A stretch of DNA of 64,000 nt from Methanothermobacter wolfeii. Lineage in GTDB: Archaea; Methanobacteriota; Methanobacteria; Methanobacteriales; Methanothermobacteraceae. Location of the stretch: positions 524,001 to 588,000 of the forward strand of contig NZ_CP104550.1 of the NCBI RefSeq assembly GCF_025397995.1. The letters are read 5' to 3'. The notes below the pieces were generated by a model that was given only the letters and a program-made list of their open reading frames with translations, searched no databases and was not told the DNA's origin. Below, piece after piece: positions 37,284-45,457 of the stretch; positions within the stretch are counted from its first letter, which is position 1; each line of letters starts with the position of its first letter. The translations under genes and the position numbers were made by a program.

Positions 37284-37718
37284 TCATTTTCTTGGAAATT
37301 TCAGGGCGGTTAAACCAAAAACAAGGCAGAGCCCTGCTACAGCAGGTATAAATCCATAGCCGCCATTTACATGGTTATTATCACTTGTGATGTTTTCTTC
37401 ACGGCTCTCATTCCTATCTGAGGAAGTTTCGTTCTTTTTGCTCTGCTCTCCGTGATCTGAAACCTCCACCGGATCTTTAACTGTGGAACCTGTTTCATGG
37501 CTGACGGTGGCCGGTTTTGAGGATGAAGACCTGCCGGTTGTTGATGTAGCAGAGTTCTTTGATGTGCCTGAGGACGTTGAAGTTGATGTGTCTGATGTCT
37601 TATCACCTGGGTCGGATGGCTCTTCAATGTAGTATCCGTGGCCCGGGTGCGCCACTGAATGACCTGAAATGTTGAGTACCAGTGCCACGGCAATCAGGAG
37701 TATAAGGAACCTTTTCAT
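37284..37718 (-). CDS. Exported Ser/Thr-rich protein with His motif and C-terminal anchor
   Basis: Protein of 144 residues. A signal peptide (about 1-23) is followed by HPGHGYY, a likely metal-binding patch just after the predicted cleavage site. A Ser/Thr/Lys-rich linker of about 75 residues with sequons (NET, NES, NIT) follows, then a hydrophobic C-terminal helix with a short basic end (FPRK). It is the first gene of the CbiM group. I infer a metal scavenger or cell-surface partner for CbiM. The 26-bp tandem repeat at its start creates an upstream mini-frame. Low-complexity composition limits the call. Confidence 0.6.
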   Translation of the reverse strand: MKRFLILLIAVALVLNISGHSVAHPGHGYYIEEPSDPGDKTSDTSTSTSSGTSKNSATSTTGRSSSSKPATVSHETGSTVKDPVEVSDHGEQSKKNETSSDRNESREENITSDNNHVNGGYGFIPAVAGLCLVFGLTALKFPRK

Positions 37719-37763
37719 ATCATCACCATTAGAACCCTTTTCATATCATCACCATTAGAACCA
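37712..37763 (-). repeat. 26-bp tandem duplication over the start of the exported protein gene
   Basis: Copies at 37712-37737 and 37738-37763 differ only at the last base. The first contains the gene's ATG and ribosome site GGTGATGAT. The upstream copy supplies a second start (ATG at 37744) whose frame MKRVLMVMI stops within the real start codon region. A TATA box (37775-37788, read on the minus strand) lies just upstream. Confidence 0.75.
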
Positions 37764-37940
37764 TTTTGAATCTTCAATATATAAAATCTTTTATTACTCT
37801 CAGGAGGTATTCATGGAAAAAGTAATACTATCTGCCGTTAACCTGTCATGGAGGCTCATGGGCGCATGAAAAATAAGTAGGGGGTGGTGATTGTCAACCG
37901 GTTGATTGTTAATCCCGGGATGAAAGGGGTTGGGGGGAGT

Positions 37941-39218
37941 TCACTTTGAGGATTCAAGTACATCCAGGAGGGCATGGGAGATATCCCTGAAACTGTAGCC
38001 CTCACCCCTGAGGTCGCCTATGAGTTCAGAGTCGGTGTAACTCTTTGATTCAAGGTTCTTCCTGAGGATCTCCCTCAGGTCCCTCTCATAGTCCCTCCGT
38101 ATCTCCTCCCTCGTAGGCATGTTCTTCCTCTTTATCCTGTTTCCTGTGAAGGACTGGATTCTCCTGAGTCGGTGAACCTCCCTTCCAACAACAAGGGTGA
38201 ATGATTTTCCGCTTGAACCTGCACGTCCGGTACGCCCGATACGGTGGAGGTAGTACTCGTTCTCAAAGGGGAGATCATAGTTTATCACGGCCTCAACATC
38301 GGGTACATGTATACCCCTGGCTGCAACATCAGTTGCAACAAGGAGGTTGAAACGTCCCTTCTTGAACCGGTCCATGACACGCTCACGCCTGGACTGTGAA
38401 AGATCCCCATGGATCTCATCTGCAGAGTAACCCATACGTTCCAGCTGCTTCCGCAGTCTCTGAACCCTCTTCTTGGTGTTACAGAATATCAGGCCCATTT
38501 TAATGTCATTTGATGAGATTATCCAGTCAAGGAGTTCGATTTTATCCTCTTCCCTCGTTTTGAAGTAGAACTCCTCTATTCTAGGGCTGTGCTTCTTCTC
38601 AACACGCATGACCTGAGGTTTGTCCATGTACCTATCGGCGATCCTGAGTATTGGTTTTGACACGGTTGCAGAAAAGAGCATTGTCTGGCGCTTTTCAGGG
38701 ACATTCTTTAGTATCCTTTCAATATCATCAATGAAGCCCATGTTGAGCATCTCATCTGCCTCGTCAAGCACCAGCATTGAGACACTTCCAAGGTCCACGG
38801 TGCCCCTTTCAATGTGATCCAGGAGTCTTCCGGGTGTTGCAACAACCACATGGACACCCCTCCTGAGCTGTGATATCTGGTTACCTATGCTCTGACCACC
38901 GTAAACAGCAAGCACCCTGACATTCATGTATTTCCCTATCCTTTTGATCTCCTCTGAGACCTGGAGACAGAGTTCACGGGTCGGGCAGAGCACAAGGGCC
39001 TGGACAACCCTTTCAGGTTCAAGATTTTCAAGTATAGGTATGGAGAATGCCGCGGTCTTCCCGGTCCCTGTCTGGGCCTCTCCAACGACGTCCATACCAT
39101 CAAGTGTAACAGGTAACGTAATTGACTGGATCGGAGTTGTCCTCTCAAATCCCATATCCTCAAGGGCCCTGTTAACCTCCCCTGAGATGTCAAATTCACT
39201 GAATTCTAATCCTATCAT
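37941..39218 (-). CDS. DEAD-box RNA helicase
   Basis: ATP-dependent RNA helicase of 425 residues with the full motif series: the Q motif (GFERTTPIQ), AQTGTGKT, PTRELCLQ, GG and TPGRLLDH, VLDEADEML, SAT, IFCNTKKRV, ATDVAARGIHV and HRIGRTGRAG. The tail of some 60 residues is Arg/Lys-rich and could bind RNA. The architecture resembles archaeal DeaD-type cold-responsive helicases. AAGGAAG precedes the ATG, and a folded leader (39251-39287) lies upstream. A role in ribosome assembly or RNA decay is inferred from the family. Confidence 0.94.
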   Translation of the reverse strand: MIGLEFSEFDISGEVNRALEDMGFERTTPIQSITLPVTLDGMDVVGEAQTGTGKTAAFSIPILENLEPERVVQALVLCPTRELCLQVSEEIKRIGKYMNVRVLAVYGGQSIGNQISQLRRGVHVVVATPGRLLDHIERGTVDLGSVSMLVLDEADEMLNMGFIDDIERILKNVPEKRQTMLFSATVSKPILRIADRYMDKPQVMRVEKKHSPRIEEFYFKTREEDKIELLDWIISSNDIKMGLIFCNTKKRVQRLRKQLERMGYSADEIHGDLSQSRRERVMDRFKKGRFNLLVATDVAARGIHVPDVEAVINYDLPFENEYYLHRIGRTGRAGSSGKSFTLVVGREVHRLRRIQSFTGNRIKRKNMPTREEIRRDYERDLREILRKNLESKSYTDSELIGDLRGEGYSFRDISHALLDVLESSK

Positions 39219-39517
39219 TTTATCTTCCTTAAATTCTTAAAAATCGATTATCAATTATTAAACTGCCAGTTGGCAGAGTATAATTGAGGACCTGACCGGA
39301 CTGTCAACTATTCCTGCCACCGCAGAAAAATAATTAAAAATCAGCACAGTATGATATTGTATCTGCTGGTATTTAAAGTAGAGCATTTTTTCCATGTTCT
39401 CCCGGATTCCCGGTATCATGGGATTGTTGGAGTGGATGGTTTATATGTGGGGGCATCCGTATCTTAATAACCATCTGATGATGAGCATCCACCGGTTTTC
39501 TTAGGGTAATAACGTTT
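39219..39517. other. Leader and promoter region of the DEAD-box gene
   Basis: No gene is seen in this 299-bp AT-rich stretch. On the minus strand it holds a TATA-like ACTTTAAATA at about 39371-39381, which would give the helicase mRNA a leader of roughly 130 bases, and the two-stem inverted repeat at 39251-39287. Confidence 0.5.
39251..39287 (-). promoter_or_regulatory. Two-stem hairpin in the DEAD-box helicase leader
   Basis: TCAATTAT (39251-39258) pairs with ATAATTGA (39280-39287), and inside it CTGCCA (39263-39268) pairs with TGGCAG (39271-39276). It begins 33 bases before the helicase ATG. It may fold in the mRNA and control translation, or be a DNA operator. Confidence 0.5.
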
Positions 39518-40141
39518 TCACCTCACGATGGGTATCCTCTCATCAAGGAATAATCTTATAACCCTCAGGGGGGTTACGATCATGTTTATTTTCTCGTCAT
39601 GCTCCTCGGAGGGCACCGATTCAACTATCTGAAGTTCATCAACGGTGGTTGCCACGGGTGTCCTGCTGTCAATGGCGCCCTGGGATCTCAGTTCATGGAG
39701 CTCCCGGTCGCCGTAGCCACCACCCTTACCAAGGCGGTTACCCCTCAGATCAACGGCCACGGATCCCTCAACCACAAGATCAACCCTGGGGAAATCCCTA
39801 ATGGATGAACCGTAACGATAGGCACCCTGTATGGTTGACGCAGCACGCTTATCAGGGACCTCATGGGATATGAAGAGATACCCATCCTTTATTCTGGGTG
39901 TTGGCATTATAAGGTCCTTTCCACACCTCAGGGCAAGCTCCCTTACAGGTTGCTGTGCAGAATCAGGGGATGAAAACACCCTAACAGACCTTTTCCATTC
40001 GATGGTCCTTGAAAGCCTCCGGGCAGCATCCCATGATCCGGTGAAGTCTGGTATGCGGCCATGGGGTCTTCTGCTAATACCCCTCCTCTTCAGAAGATCC
40101 CAGATGTAACCGCGGAGATCAACCTTTTCCTTCAATCCCAT
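39518..40141 (-). CDS. 5-formyltetrahydrofolate cyclo-ligase-like protein
   Basis: Protein of 207 residues of the MTHFS-like family. The C-terminal GNRLGKGGGYGDRELHELR corresponds to the ATP and substrate-binding RxGxGxGYYD region of cyclo-ligases, and VRELALRCGKDLIMPTPRI matches the central part. Methanogens use tetrahydromethanopterin rather than folate, so the real substrate may be a modified pterin or another compound. A TTG at 40135 is better spaced from GGGAG than the ATG at 40141, so the start is uncertain. It is separate from its minus-strand neighbours by about 90 bp. Confidence 0.78.
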   Translation of the reverse strand: MGLKEKVDLRGYIWDLLKRRGISRRPHGRIPDFTGSWDAARRLSRTIEWKRSVRVFSSPDSAQQPVRELALRCGKDLIMPTPRIKDGYLFISHEVPDKRAASTIQGAYRYGSSIRDFPRVDLVVEGSVAVDLRGNRLGKGGGYGDRELHELRSQGAIDSRTPVATTVDELQIVESVPSEEHDEKINMIVTPLRVIRLFLDERIPIVR

Positions 40142-40234
40142 CTCCCTTCAGCTGGTTTCAGTTTCATGGCCATGGATCGGTGGCATGATCCACACTTTAT
40201 CCTCTTCACCCAGCCCATGAGGCTTTCTCCCAAT

Positions 40235-40636
40235 TTACTTAACCCTTTCAGCCATCACAACCCCTGTGCCTGCTAGGGAGTCCATCAGCCTCAATGAGGA
40301 GGTGAAGTATCCAATGAGGATATCAGGGATGAGAGGAATCCAGAGCACCTTTGAAAGGTTCCTTACAACCACCTGCCAGGGTTTCAGTTCACCCTCCTCT
40401 GAGACAACGGTAAGCTTCTGCAGCCTCTTACCAGGGGTGCCTCCACGGTACTCAAGGTAGCTGAAGTATAGGAGTGTGACAATCCCCAGGAGGATAAACC
40501 AGTAACCGTAGACTGAAAAAAAGCCTCCCAGGAGCACCAAGGGGTAGACTATGATGGTCAGGGCGTACATAATCAGGGTTACAATCAGGAAATCTATGAT
40601 GAATGCATAGGCCCTTCTCTTTGTAAGTTCCTCCAT
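40235..40636 (-). CDS. RDD-family membrane protein
   Basis: Small integral membrane protein of 133 residues. It begins with the RDD-type pattern (RRAYAFIIDFLIVTLIMY, containing Arg and Asp in the first helix) and has a second and third helix and the conserved TPGKRLQKLTVV segment. RDD proteins are sometimes transport-related, but their function is generally unknown. The frame runs farther upstream into hypE; ATG 40636 with GGTGGTG ahead is the natural start. It lies 19 bp after the hypE stop, so probably cotranscribed. Confidence 0.8.
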   Translation of the reverse strand: MEELTKRRAYAFIIDFLIVTLIMYALTIIVYPLVLLGGFFSVYGYWFILLGIVTLLYFSYLEYRGGTPGKRLQKLTVVSEEGELKPWQVVVRNLSKVLWIPLIPDILIGYFTSSLRLMDSLAGTGVVMAERVK

Positions 40637-40655
40637 GAAGACACCACCATAAAAC

Positions 40656-41666
40656 TTAACAGACCCTCGGCACCGGATCGGCCACGGGGGCCTCAAGGAT
40701 TCTCCTGCCTCCAAGGCGTGTTTCAAGGATCACATGTCGCTCGCTGTTAACCTCACCGATTATCTGGGCCTCCCCTCCATATCTGGTCTTCCTGATTGCA
40801 TCGAGGACTTCATCAGCATATTCAGGGTCAACGCCAATGATGACCTTGCCCTCATTTGCAACCTCATAGGGGTCTATACCCAGCATCTCCGAAACAGCCA
40901 GGACCTCCTCCTTAACAGGGATCCTCTCCTCCTCAACAACCATACCCACACCAGACTTTTCTGCGAGTTCATTGAGTGCATTGGCTATACCACCCCTGGT
41001 GGGGTCCTTCATTGCGGTGACACCGCCGGTGCTGAGGGCGGCTTCAACCATCTCCCATACCGGCGCAACATCTGATTCGAGTTCGGTGTCATAGCCGAAG
41101 CCTTCACGGAATGCCATGAGGGCCATCCCATGGTCCCCGACGCTTCCGGTGAGGATTATCATGTCACCTGGCCGCAGTCCAGAGTCCCTTACTATCTCGC
41201 CACGCTTCACAACACCTATCCCTGTGGTTGTTATGATCATCCTGTCGAGTTTGTCCTTCTCCATGACCTTGGTGTCGCCTGTGATGATGGATACACCGGT
41301 CTCCTCTGAGACGGCATCCATGGACCGGACTATCCTTTCAAGTTCCTCGCCCCTGAAACCTTCACTGAGGACCATTGCACTTGCAATTGCAATGGGCCTT
41401 GCACCCATCACAGATATGTCATTCACGGTCCCTGCAACAGCTATTTTACCAATATCCCCTCCAGGGAAGAAGAGGGGGTCAATGGTGTGACCATCTGTAC
41501 TTATGACTATTTCATATTCACCCAGGGGTATGCTTGCACCATCATCAAGGTCTTCGAGGCCCACTCCCCCGTTAACCCTTGTATTCCTGATGTTTGATAA
41601 TATTATATCTGATATCAGGTCCTGCATCAGTTCTCCGCCTGCACCATGGGACATGCCGATTTTCAT
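40656..41666 (-). CDS. hypE: Hydrogenase maturation protein HypE
   Basis: Dehydrates the carbamoyl group on its own C-terminal Cys to cyanide for the Fe(CN)2CO centre of NiFe hydrogenases, working with HypF and HypC/D. It is a 336-residue member of the AIR synthase/PurM fold with SHGAGGELMQDLI, VISTDGHTIDPLFFPGGDIG, ITGDTKVM, DPTRGGIANALNELA and the ending PRVC, the required acceptor Cys. AAGGTGAAT precedes the ATG. A TATA box read from the minus strand lies at 41709-41722. It is divergent from eS8. Confidence 0.97.
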   Translation of the reverse strand: MKIGMSHGAGGELMQDLISDIILSNIRNTRVNGGVGLEDLDDGASIPLGEYEIVISTDGHTIDPLFFPGGDIGKIAVAGTVNDISVMGARPIAIASAMVLSEGFRGEELERIVRSMDAVSEETGVSIITGDTKVMEKDKLDRMIITTTGIGVVKRGEIVRDSGLRPGDMIILTGSVGDHGMALMAFREGFGYDTELESDVAPVWEMVEAALSTGGVTAMKDPTRGGIANALNELAEKSGVGMVVEEERIPVKEEVLAVSEMLGIDPYEVANEGKVIIGVDPEYADEVLDAIRKTRYGGEAQIIGEVNSERHVILETRLGGRRILEAPVADPVPRVC

Positions 41667-41754
41667 AGATTCACCTTTGCATCTCTTGCTGATTAAGGTA
41701 TCTTGCTGATGATATAAAACCTTTCATGGAAGCACAATCTTTTTAAATGAGGGA

Positions 41755-41766
41755 TTTATATTATAC
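41755..41766 (+). promoter_or_regulatory. TATA box of the eS8 gene
   Basis: TTTATATTATAC is a near-ideal archaeal TATA box. Transcription would start near 41787, about 45 bases before the eS8 ATG, inside or next to the inverted repeat ACTGAG (41770-41775)/CTCAGT (41788-41793). Confidence 0.6.
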
Positions 41767-41832
41767 TATACTGAGCCAGAAGCTCAACTCAGTTTTACTG
41801 ATTCTGACATAGAATGATTATGAGGTGAAATA

Positions 41833-42216
41833 ATGGCAATTTGGCAAGGTAAGTCAATGAAAAAACCAAGCGGCGGAAGAGCCAAGATGAACCGTGGTAA
41901 AAGGAAATATGAACTGGGCAGAGAGCCTGCCGAGACAAAGATTGGTGACAGGCGCGTCAGGATGATAAGGACACGTGGAGGTAACCATAAGGTGAGGCTT
42001 GCAGCCGATACAAGGATAAACGTCGTTGACCCTGAAACAGGAAAGGTTGAGGTTGCAGAGATAAGGAATGTTATAGAGAACACCGCAAACCCCCACTTTG
42101 TAAGGAGGAACATCATAACAAAGGGTGCTGTTGTTGAAACAGACCTTGGAAACGTCAGGGTAACATCAAGGCCTGGCCAGGACGGTGTTATAAACGGGGT
42201 TCTCATCAGGGAATAG
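41833..42216 (+). CDS. rps8e: Ribosomal protein eS8
   Basis: Small-subunit ribosomal protein shared by archaea and eukaryotes. The archaeal form is short, here 127 residues. The start [20 protein letters not shown] and the [19 protein letters not shown] segment are diagnostic, with [16 protein letters not shown] at the end. The many Lys and Arg fit rRNA binding. GAGGTGA precedes the ATG. The PolB2 gene follows after 53 bp and is probably cotranscribed. Confidence 0.97.
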   Translation: MAIWQGKSMKKPSGGRAKMNRGKRKYELGREPAETKIGDRRVRMIRTRGGNHKVRLAADTRINVVDPETGKVEVAEIRNVIENTANPHFVRRNIITKGAVVETDLGNVRVTSRPGQDGVINGVLIRE

Positions 42217-42269
42217 GCAGTGGAGGGTGTAAATACTCTCCAGTGTTCTGAATCTGCAGGGTGTTTATT

Positions 42270-42935
42270 TTGAGGGAAGACTTGGAGGGTGAAATACTCT
42301 CCCAGGTTGAAAAATTTCTCAGCTACATCAACAGCAACCTCCCCGAGGGTATGGAGCTAGAGTTCGAGGGCTTCTACAGGAGGGGCTTCTTTGTCACCAA
42401 GAAGAGGTACGCCCTCATTGAAGATGACACGATTGTTGCAAAGGGACTTGAACTTGTAAGGCGTGACTGGGCACCCATAGCTAAAAAGACTCAGAGAAAA
42501 GTACTTCTGGCACTTCTAAAGGATGGTTCACCTGAAAAGGCCAGGAAAATCATAAGGGAAGTTGTAAAGAGGATAAAGAGCGGTGAGATTGAGATGGATG
42601 ACCTTGTTATCCACACCCAGATCACAAGGAAGCTCTCTGAGTACCGCCAGATAGGCCCCCATGTGATAGCCGCAAAGAGGTCCCTTGAGAGGGGAAGACG
42701 CATCGAACCGGGCTCCATAGTTAGATACATCATTGTGAAGGGGAGGGGTCCCATAAGTCAGAGGGCGGTTCCTGTTGAGGACGCCGCCGGAATGGACTAT
42801 GACCCTGATTATTATGTTGAAAACCAGGTGATGGCTGCTGTGTCACGTATAATGTCATCCCTCGGCTACTCAACCGAGGATATGAATTCCCTCTGCTCCA
42901 GTGAAAGGCAGAGCAGTCTTGACGCCTTTTTCTAA
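42270..42935 (+). CDS. polB2: DNA polymerase B, detached C-terminal subunit (PolB2)
   Basis: C-terminal part (221 residues) of a family B DNA polymerase, covering the end of the palm and the thumb. In Methanothermobacter the replicative PolB is encoded by two distant genes, and this is the smaller one. [17 protein letters not shown] and [18 protein letters not shown] are the classic KKRY and RDW motifs of archaeal PolB. The ending QSSLDAFF is a PCNA-interacting PIP box. The larger exonuclease/palm gene is not in the window. AGGGTG (42258-42263) points to the TTG at 42270 rather than the GTG at 42261. Confidence 0.92.
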   Translation: MREDLEGEILSQVEKFLSYINSNLPEGMELEFEGFYRRGFFVTKKRYALIEDDTIVAKGLELVRRDWAPIAKKTQRKVLLALLKDGSPEKARKIIREVVKRIKSGEIEMDDLVIHTQITRKLSEYRQIGPHVIAAKRSLERGRRIEPGSIVRYIIVKGRGPISQRAVPVEDAAGMDYDPDYYVENQVMAAVSRIMSSLGYSTEDMNSLCSSERQSSLDAFF

Positions 42936-42948
42936 CATTAAACTCCAT

Positions 42949-42978
42949 ATTGAATCGGTTTTCAATTAAATTAATTTT
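42949..42978 (+). terminator. Possible terminator after polB2
   Basis: ATTGAA (42949-42954) pairs with TTCAAT (42961-42966) across six bases, followed by an AT stretch with seven T. The short stem makes this tentative. Confidence 0.45.
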
Positions 42979-43135
42979 TTTAACATTGTAATCTATCCGG
43001 CTGTTTCTTAGCTGTATTTTCATGTTTTTTGGTTTTTTTATTTTGCTGGATGTAGTTTCTTCATTTTCGGTCTGTGTCGTCTGGTTTTAGTCATATCTCA
43101 CGGTTTTTTAATATCCGAAGCCAAACCAACAATAT

Positions 43136-43153
43136 TATAATTGAGTAATTATA
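43136..43153. promoter_or_regulatory. 18-bp palindrome before the HAD gene
   Basis: TATAATT (43136-43142) and AATTATA (43147-43153) flank GAGT. The 18-mer matches the palindrome at 29014-29031 at 15 of 18 positions, with all differences in the centre. It lies 31 bp before the HAD ATG, near the expected transcription start. Confidence 0.5.
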
Positions 43154-43183
43154 GAAGTTTCATTACACACGGCAGGTGGGAAG

Positions 43184-43864
43184 ATGCTCAAGGCGGTTTT
43201 CTTTGATATTGACGACACCCTTTATGATACCTCGGGATTTGCCAGGCTCGCAAGAAAGGCGGCCCTGAATGTGATGATAGATGCCGGTCTTCCATTATCA
43301 AGGGAGGAGGCCTACCGTCTCCTGCGGGAGATAATCGCCGAGAAGGGATCCAACTATGATAAACACTTCAACGTACTCACAGAAAGGGTCCTTGGTGAGG
43401 AGAAACCGCTCCTCATCGCTTTGGGCATGATAACATACCACAACGTTAAGTTCGCACTCCTGAGACCATTCCCCAACACAATATCCACCCTGATCCACCT
43501 TAAAGGGAAGGGCTACCGGCTGGGCGCAATATCCAACGGTATAACAATAAAGCAGTGGGAGAAACTGATAAGACTCGGGATTCACCACTTCTTTGATGAG
43601 GTGGTAACATCAGAGGAGGTGAACTCCGAGAAACCGGATATAGAGATATTCAGGGAGGCCCTCAGGAGGATGGGGTGCAGGCCAGAAAGGTCGGTCATGG
43701 TGGGTAACAAGTTCACTGAGGATATACTCGGAGCCATAAATGCGGGGATGTCAGCCATACTCGTTAACTCAGAGCTCAGCGATGATGAAAGGGACCGCAT
43801 AAAGAGGGAGGGACTTGATGTTACCGTAGTCCAGGAAATCGGTGAGATCAGGGAGATACTTTAG
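43184..43864 (+). CDS. HAD-family hydrolase
   Basis: Haloacid dehalogenase-type phosphatase of 226 residues. Motif I is FFDIDDTLYDTS (nucleophile Asp), motif II GAISNGITIKQWEKL, motif III the Lys of SEKPDIEIF and motif IV VMVGNKFTEDILGAINAGM. The helical cap between motifs I and II suggests subfamily I. The substrate is unknown. GGTGGG precedes the ATG. The gene is followed after 14 bp by the AAA ATPase gene, so the three genes to 46286 may form one transcript. Confidence 0.88.
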   Translation: MLKAVFFDIDDTLYDTSGFARLARKAALNVMIDAGLPLSREEAYRLLREIIAEKGSNYDKHFNVLTERVLGEEKPLLIALGMITYHNVKFALLRPFPNTISTLIHLKGKGYRLGAISNGITIKQWEKLIRLGIHHFFDEVVTSEEVNSEKPDIEIFREALRRMGCRPERSVMVGNKFTEDILGAINAGMSAILVNSELSDDERDRIKREGLDVTVVQEIGEIREIL

Positions 43865-43878
43865 GGGGGGTGTTTTTA

Positions 43879-45440
43879 TTGAACTGCATGGAGTACTATC
43901 ATGATGAAAACATGGAGGAGACCTTTGAGGATCTCCAGCAACCAAAGACGCTTGAAGAACTTGGACTGTCCTACTTCTTTGTCAGGGATCTTGTTCTAAA
44001 GATAATGTTAACCTACGGCACCTTAAGGTCCAGAGAATAACTGAGATCACAGGCATACACCTTGACATACTTGAGGAAGTCCTTAACCAGATGGAGAAGG
44101 ACGGGTTCTGCGCCCAGGTAGGCGGCAGTTTCCTCTTCTCAAGTGTTGAGTACACCCTGACACCCAGGGGGGTAGAGAAGGCAAGGCTTGTCATGGAGGA
44201 AAACCCTTACATGGGAATGGCACCAGTCCCCTACGACAGGTACTTTGAACTTATGGATAAGCAGCTTAAGAACCGTTTTCCAATTGAAATCCCTGAAGAG
44301 GTTATTGAAAAAACATTCAGGGATGTTGTGGGGCTCTCCTATGCAAAGGAGTGCCTTGTTGAGGCATGCACCATAGGTAAGGGTATATTTGTATATGGGG
44401 CCCCTGGGACCGGCAAGACCTTCATAATCAGCAAGGCATCGGACCTCTTACCCCCAATCGTTATACCGCGTTTCATAGAGTTCAGCGGAAGGGTTATACA
44501 GATCTTTGACCCTGACTTCCACAGGCCCTGCCCTGAGGAGCCTGATGATCCGAGGTGGATTAAGATACACGCACCCTTTGTCTTCACTGGATCGGAGCTC
44601 AGCTTAAATGAACTCGAGACGACCTATAACATGAACAAGGGTGTCTATGAAACCTCACCCCTCATAAAGGCCAATGGTGGTGTGCTGCTCATTGATGACC
44701 TCGGGAGACAGCGCGATGACCATGAGGTTATCCTGAACCGCCTCATAGTCCCCCTTGAGAACCGGAAGGATGTCATATATGTGAGGGGCGTTCCGGTGAT
44801 ATTCCACACACACTTCATACCAGCCTTCTCAACCAACCTTGATGTCAGCATAATGGATGAAGCCCACCTCAGAAGGGCCCCCATTCACATATCCCTCAAG
44901 CATCCCCCGGTTGAGAACGTTGCAGAGGTTTTCAGGCGAAACCTAGATTATACCGGTGAGGAATACGATGAGGAGGTTATTGAGAGATTTAAAAGGGTAT
45001 ACACTCCTGTTGCCGATGGAGGGGAGGGTCTTCAGCCAAGTTATGCCCATGCAAGGGACATTGCCCAGATAGCACAGGCCGTGAGGATAAACATGGGAAG
45101 GGATAGGATAGACCTTGAGGTTATTGAGAGGGCCCTTGAAAAACATGTCCTCATAGCACTCCAGAGGATGGACATTGACATAAGCCAGGTCCATCACAGT
45201 ATAAGGACGTTCCGGATCATAACAGGAGATTCTGAGAGGGCCGTGGAGGTACTGAAACTCTACGGGGCCCTTACGGTTGCCCTGGAGAAGGGGGCTGTTC
45301 TTGCAGACTTTGAGGACTCCATAAGCCCATCACAGCTCCTTGAACATCTTCAGGTAAATGGTGTTTCCGCTGAAAGGGTTGAGGTGATCTCGGAGACACA
45401 GCGTGAGATCAAGAAGACCATCCTTGAATACAGGGACTGA
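43879..45440 (+). CDS. Winged-helix AAA ATPase with an apparent frameshift
   Basis: ATPase of about 520 residues if one base is restored. The first frame (TTG 43879, AGGGGGGTG six bases ahead) gives 53 residues and stops at 44040. The continuing frame overlaps near 44028, where AAGGTCC would need one more G to join. The N-terminal 100 residues look like a winged-helix domain (RITEITGIHLDILEEVLNQM and a wing ending TLTPRG). The AAA core has GAPGTGKT, GGVLLIDDLGRQ and FSTNLD, with an Arg-rich VILNRLIVPLENR segment. No close named family was recognised; it is an AAA ATPase with a regulator-like front. The partner gene follows after 17 bp. Confidence 0.8.
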
Positions 45441-45457
45441 GAGGGCATGGTGTCTGG

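Noticed and set aside
39470-39500. TGATGA motif as a possible C/D-box RNA
   Set aside because: A box C-like word is present, but no matching CTGA boxes or second pair at guide spacing were found.
41684-41710. TCTTGCTGAT repeated twice upstream of hypE
   Set aside because: A 10-bp repeat at a 17-bp offset with no symmetry; too short to claim an operator.
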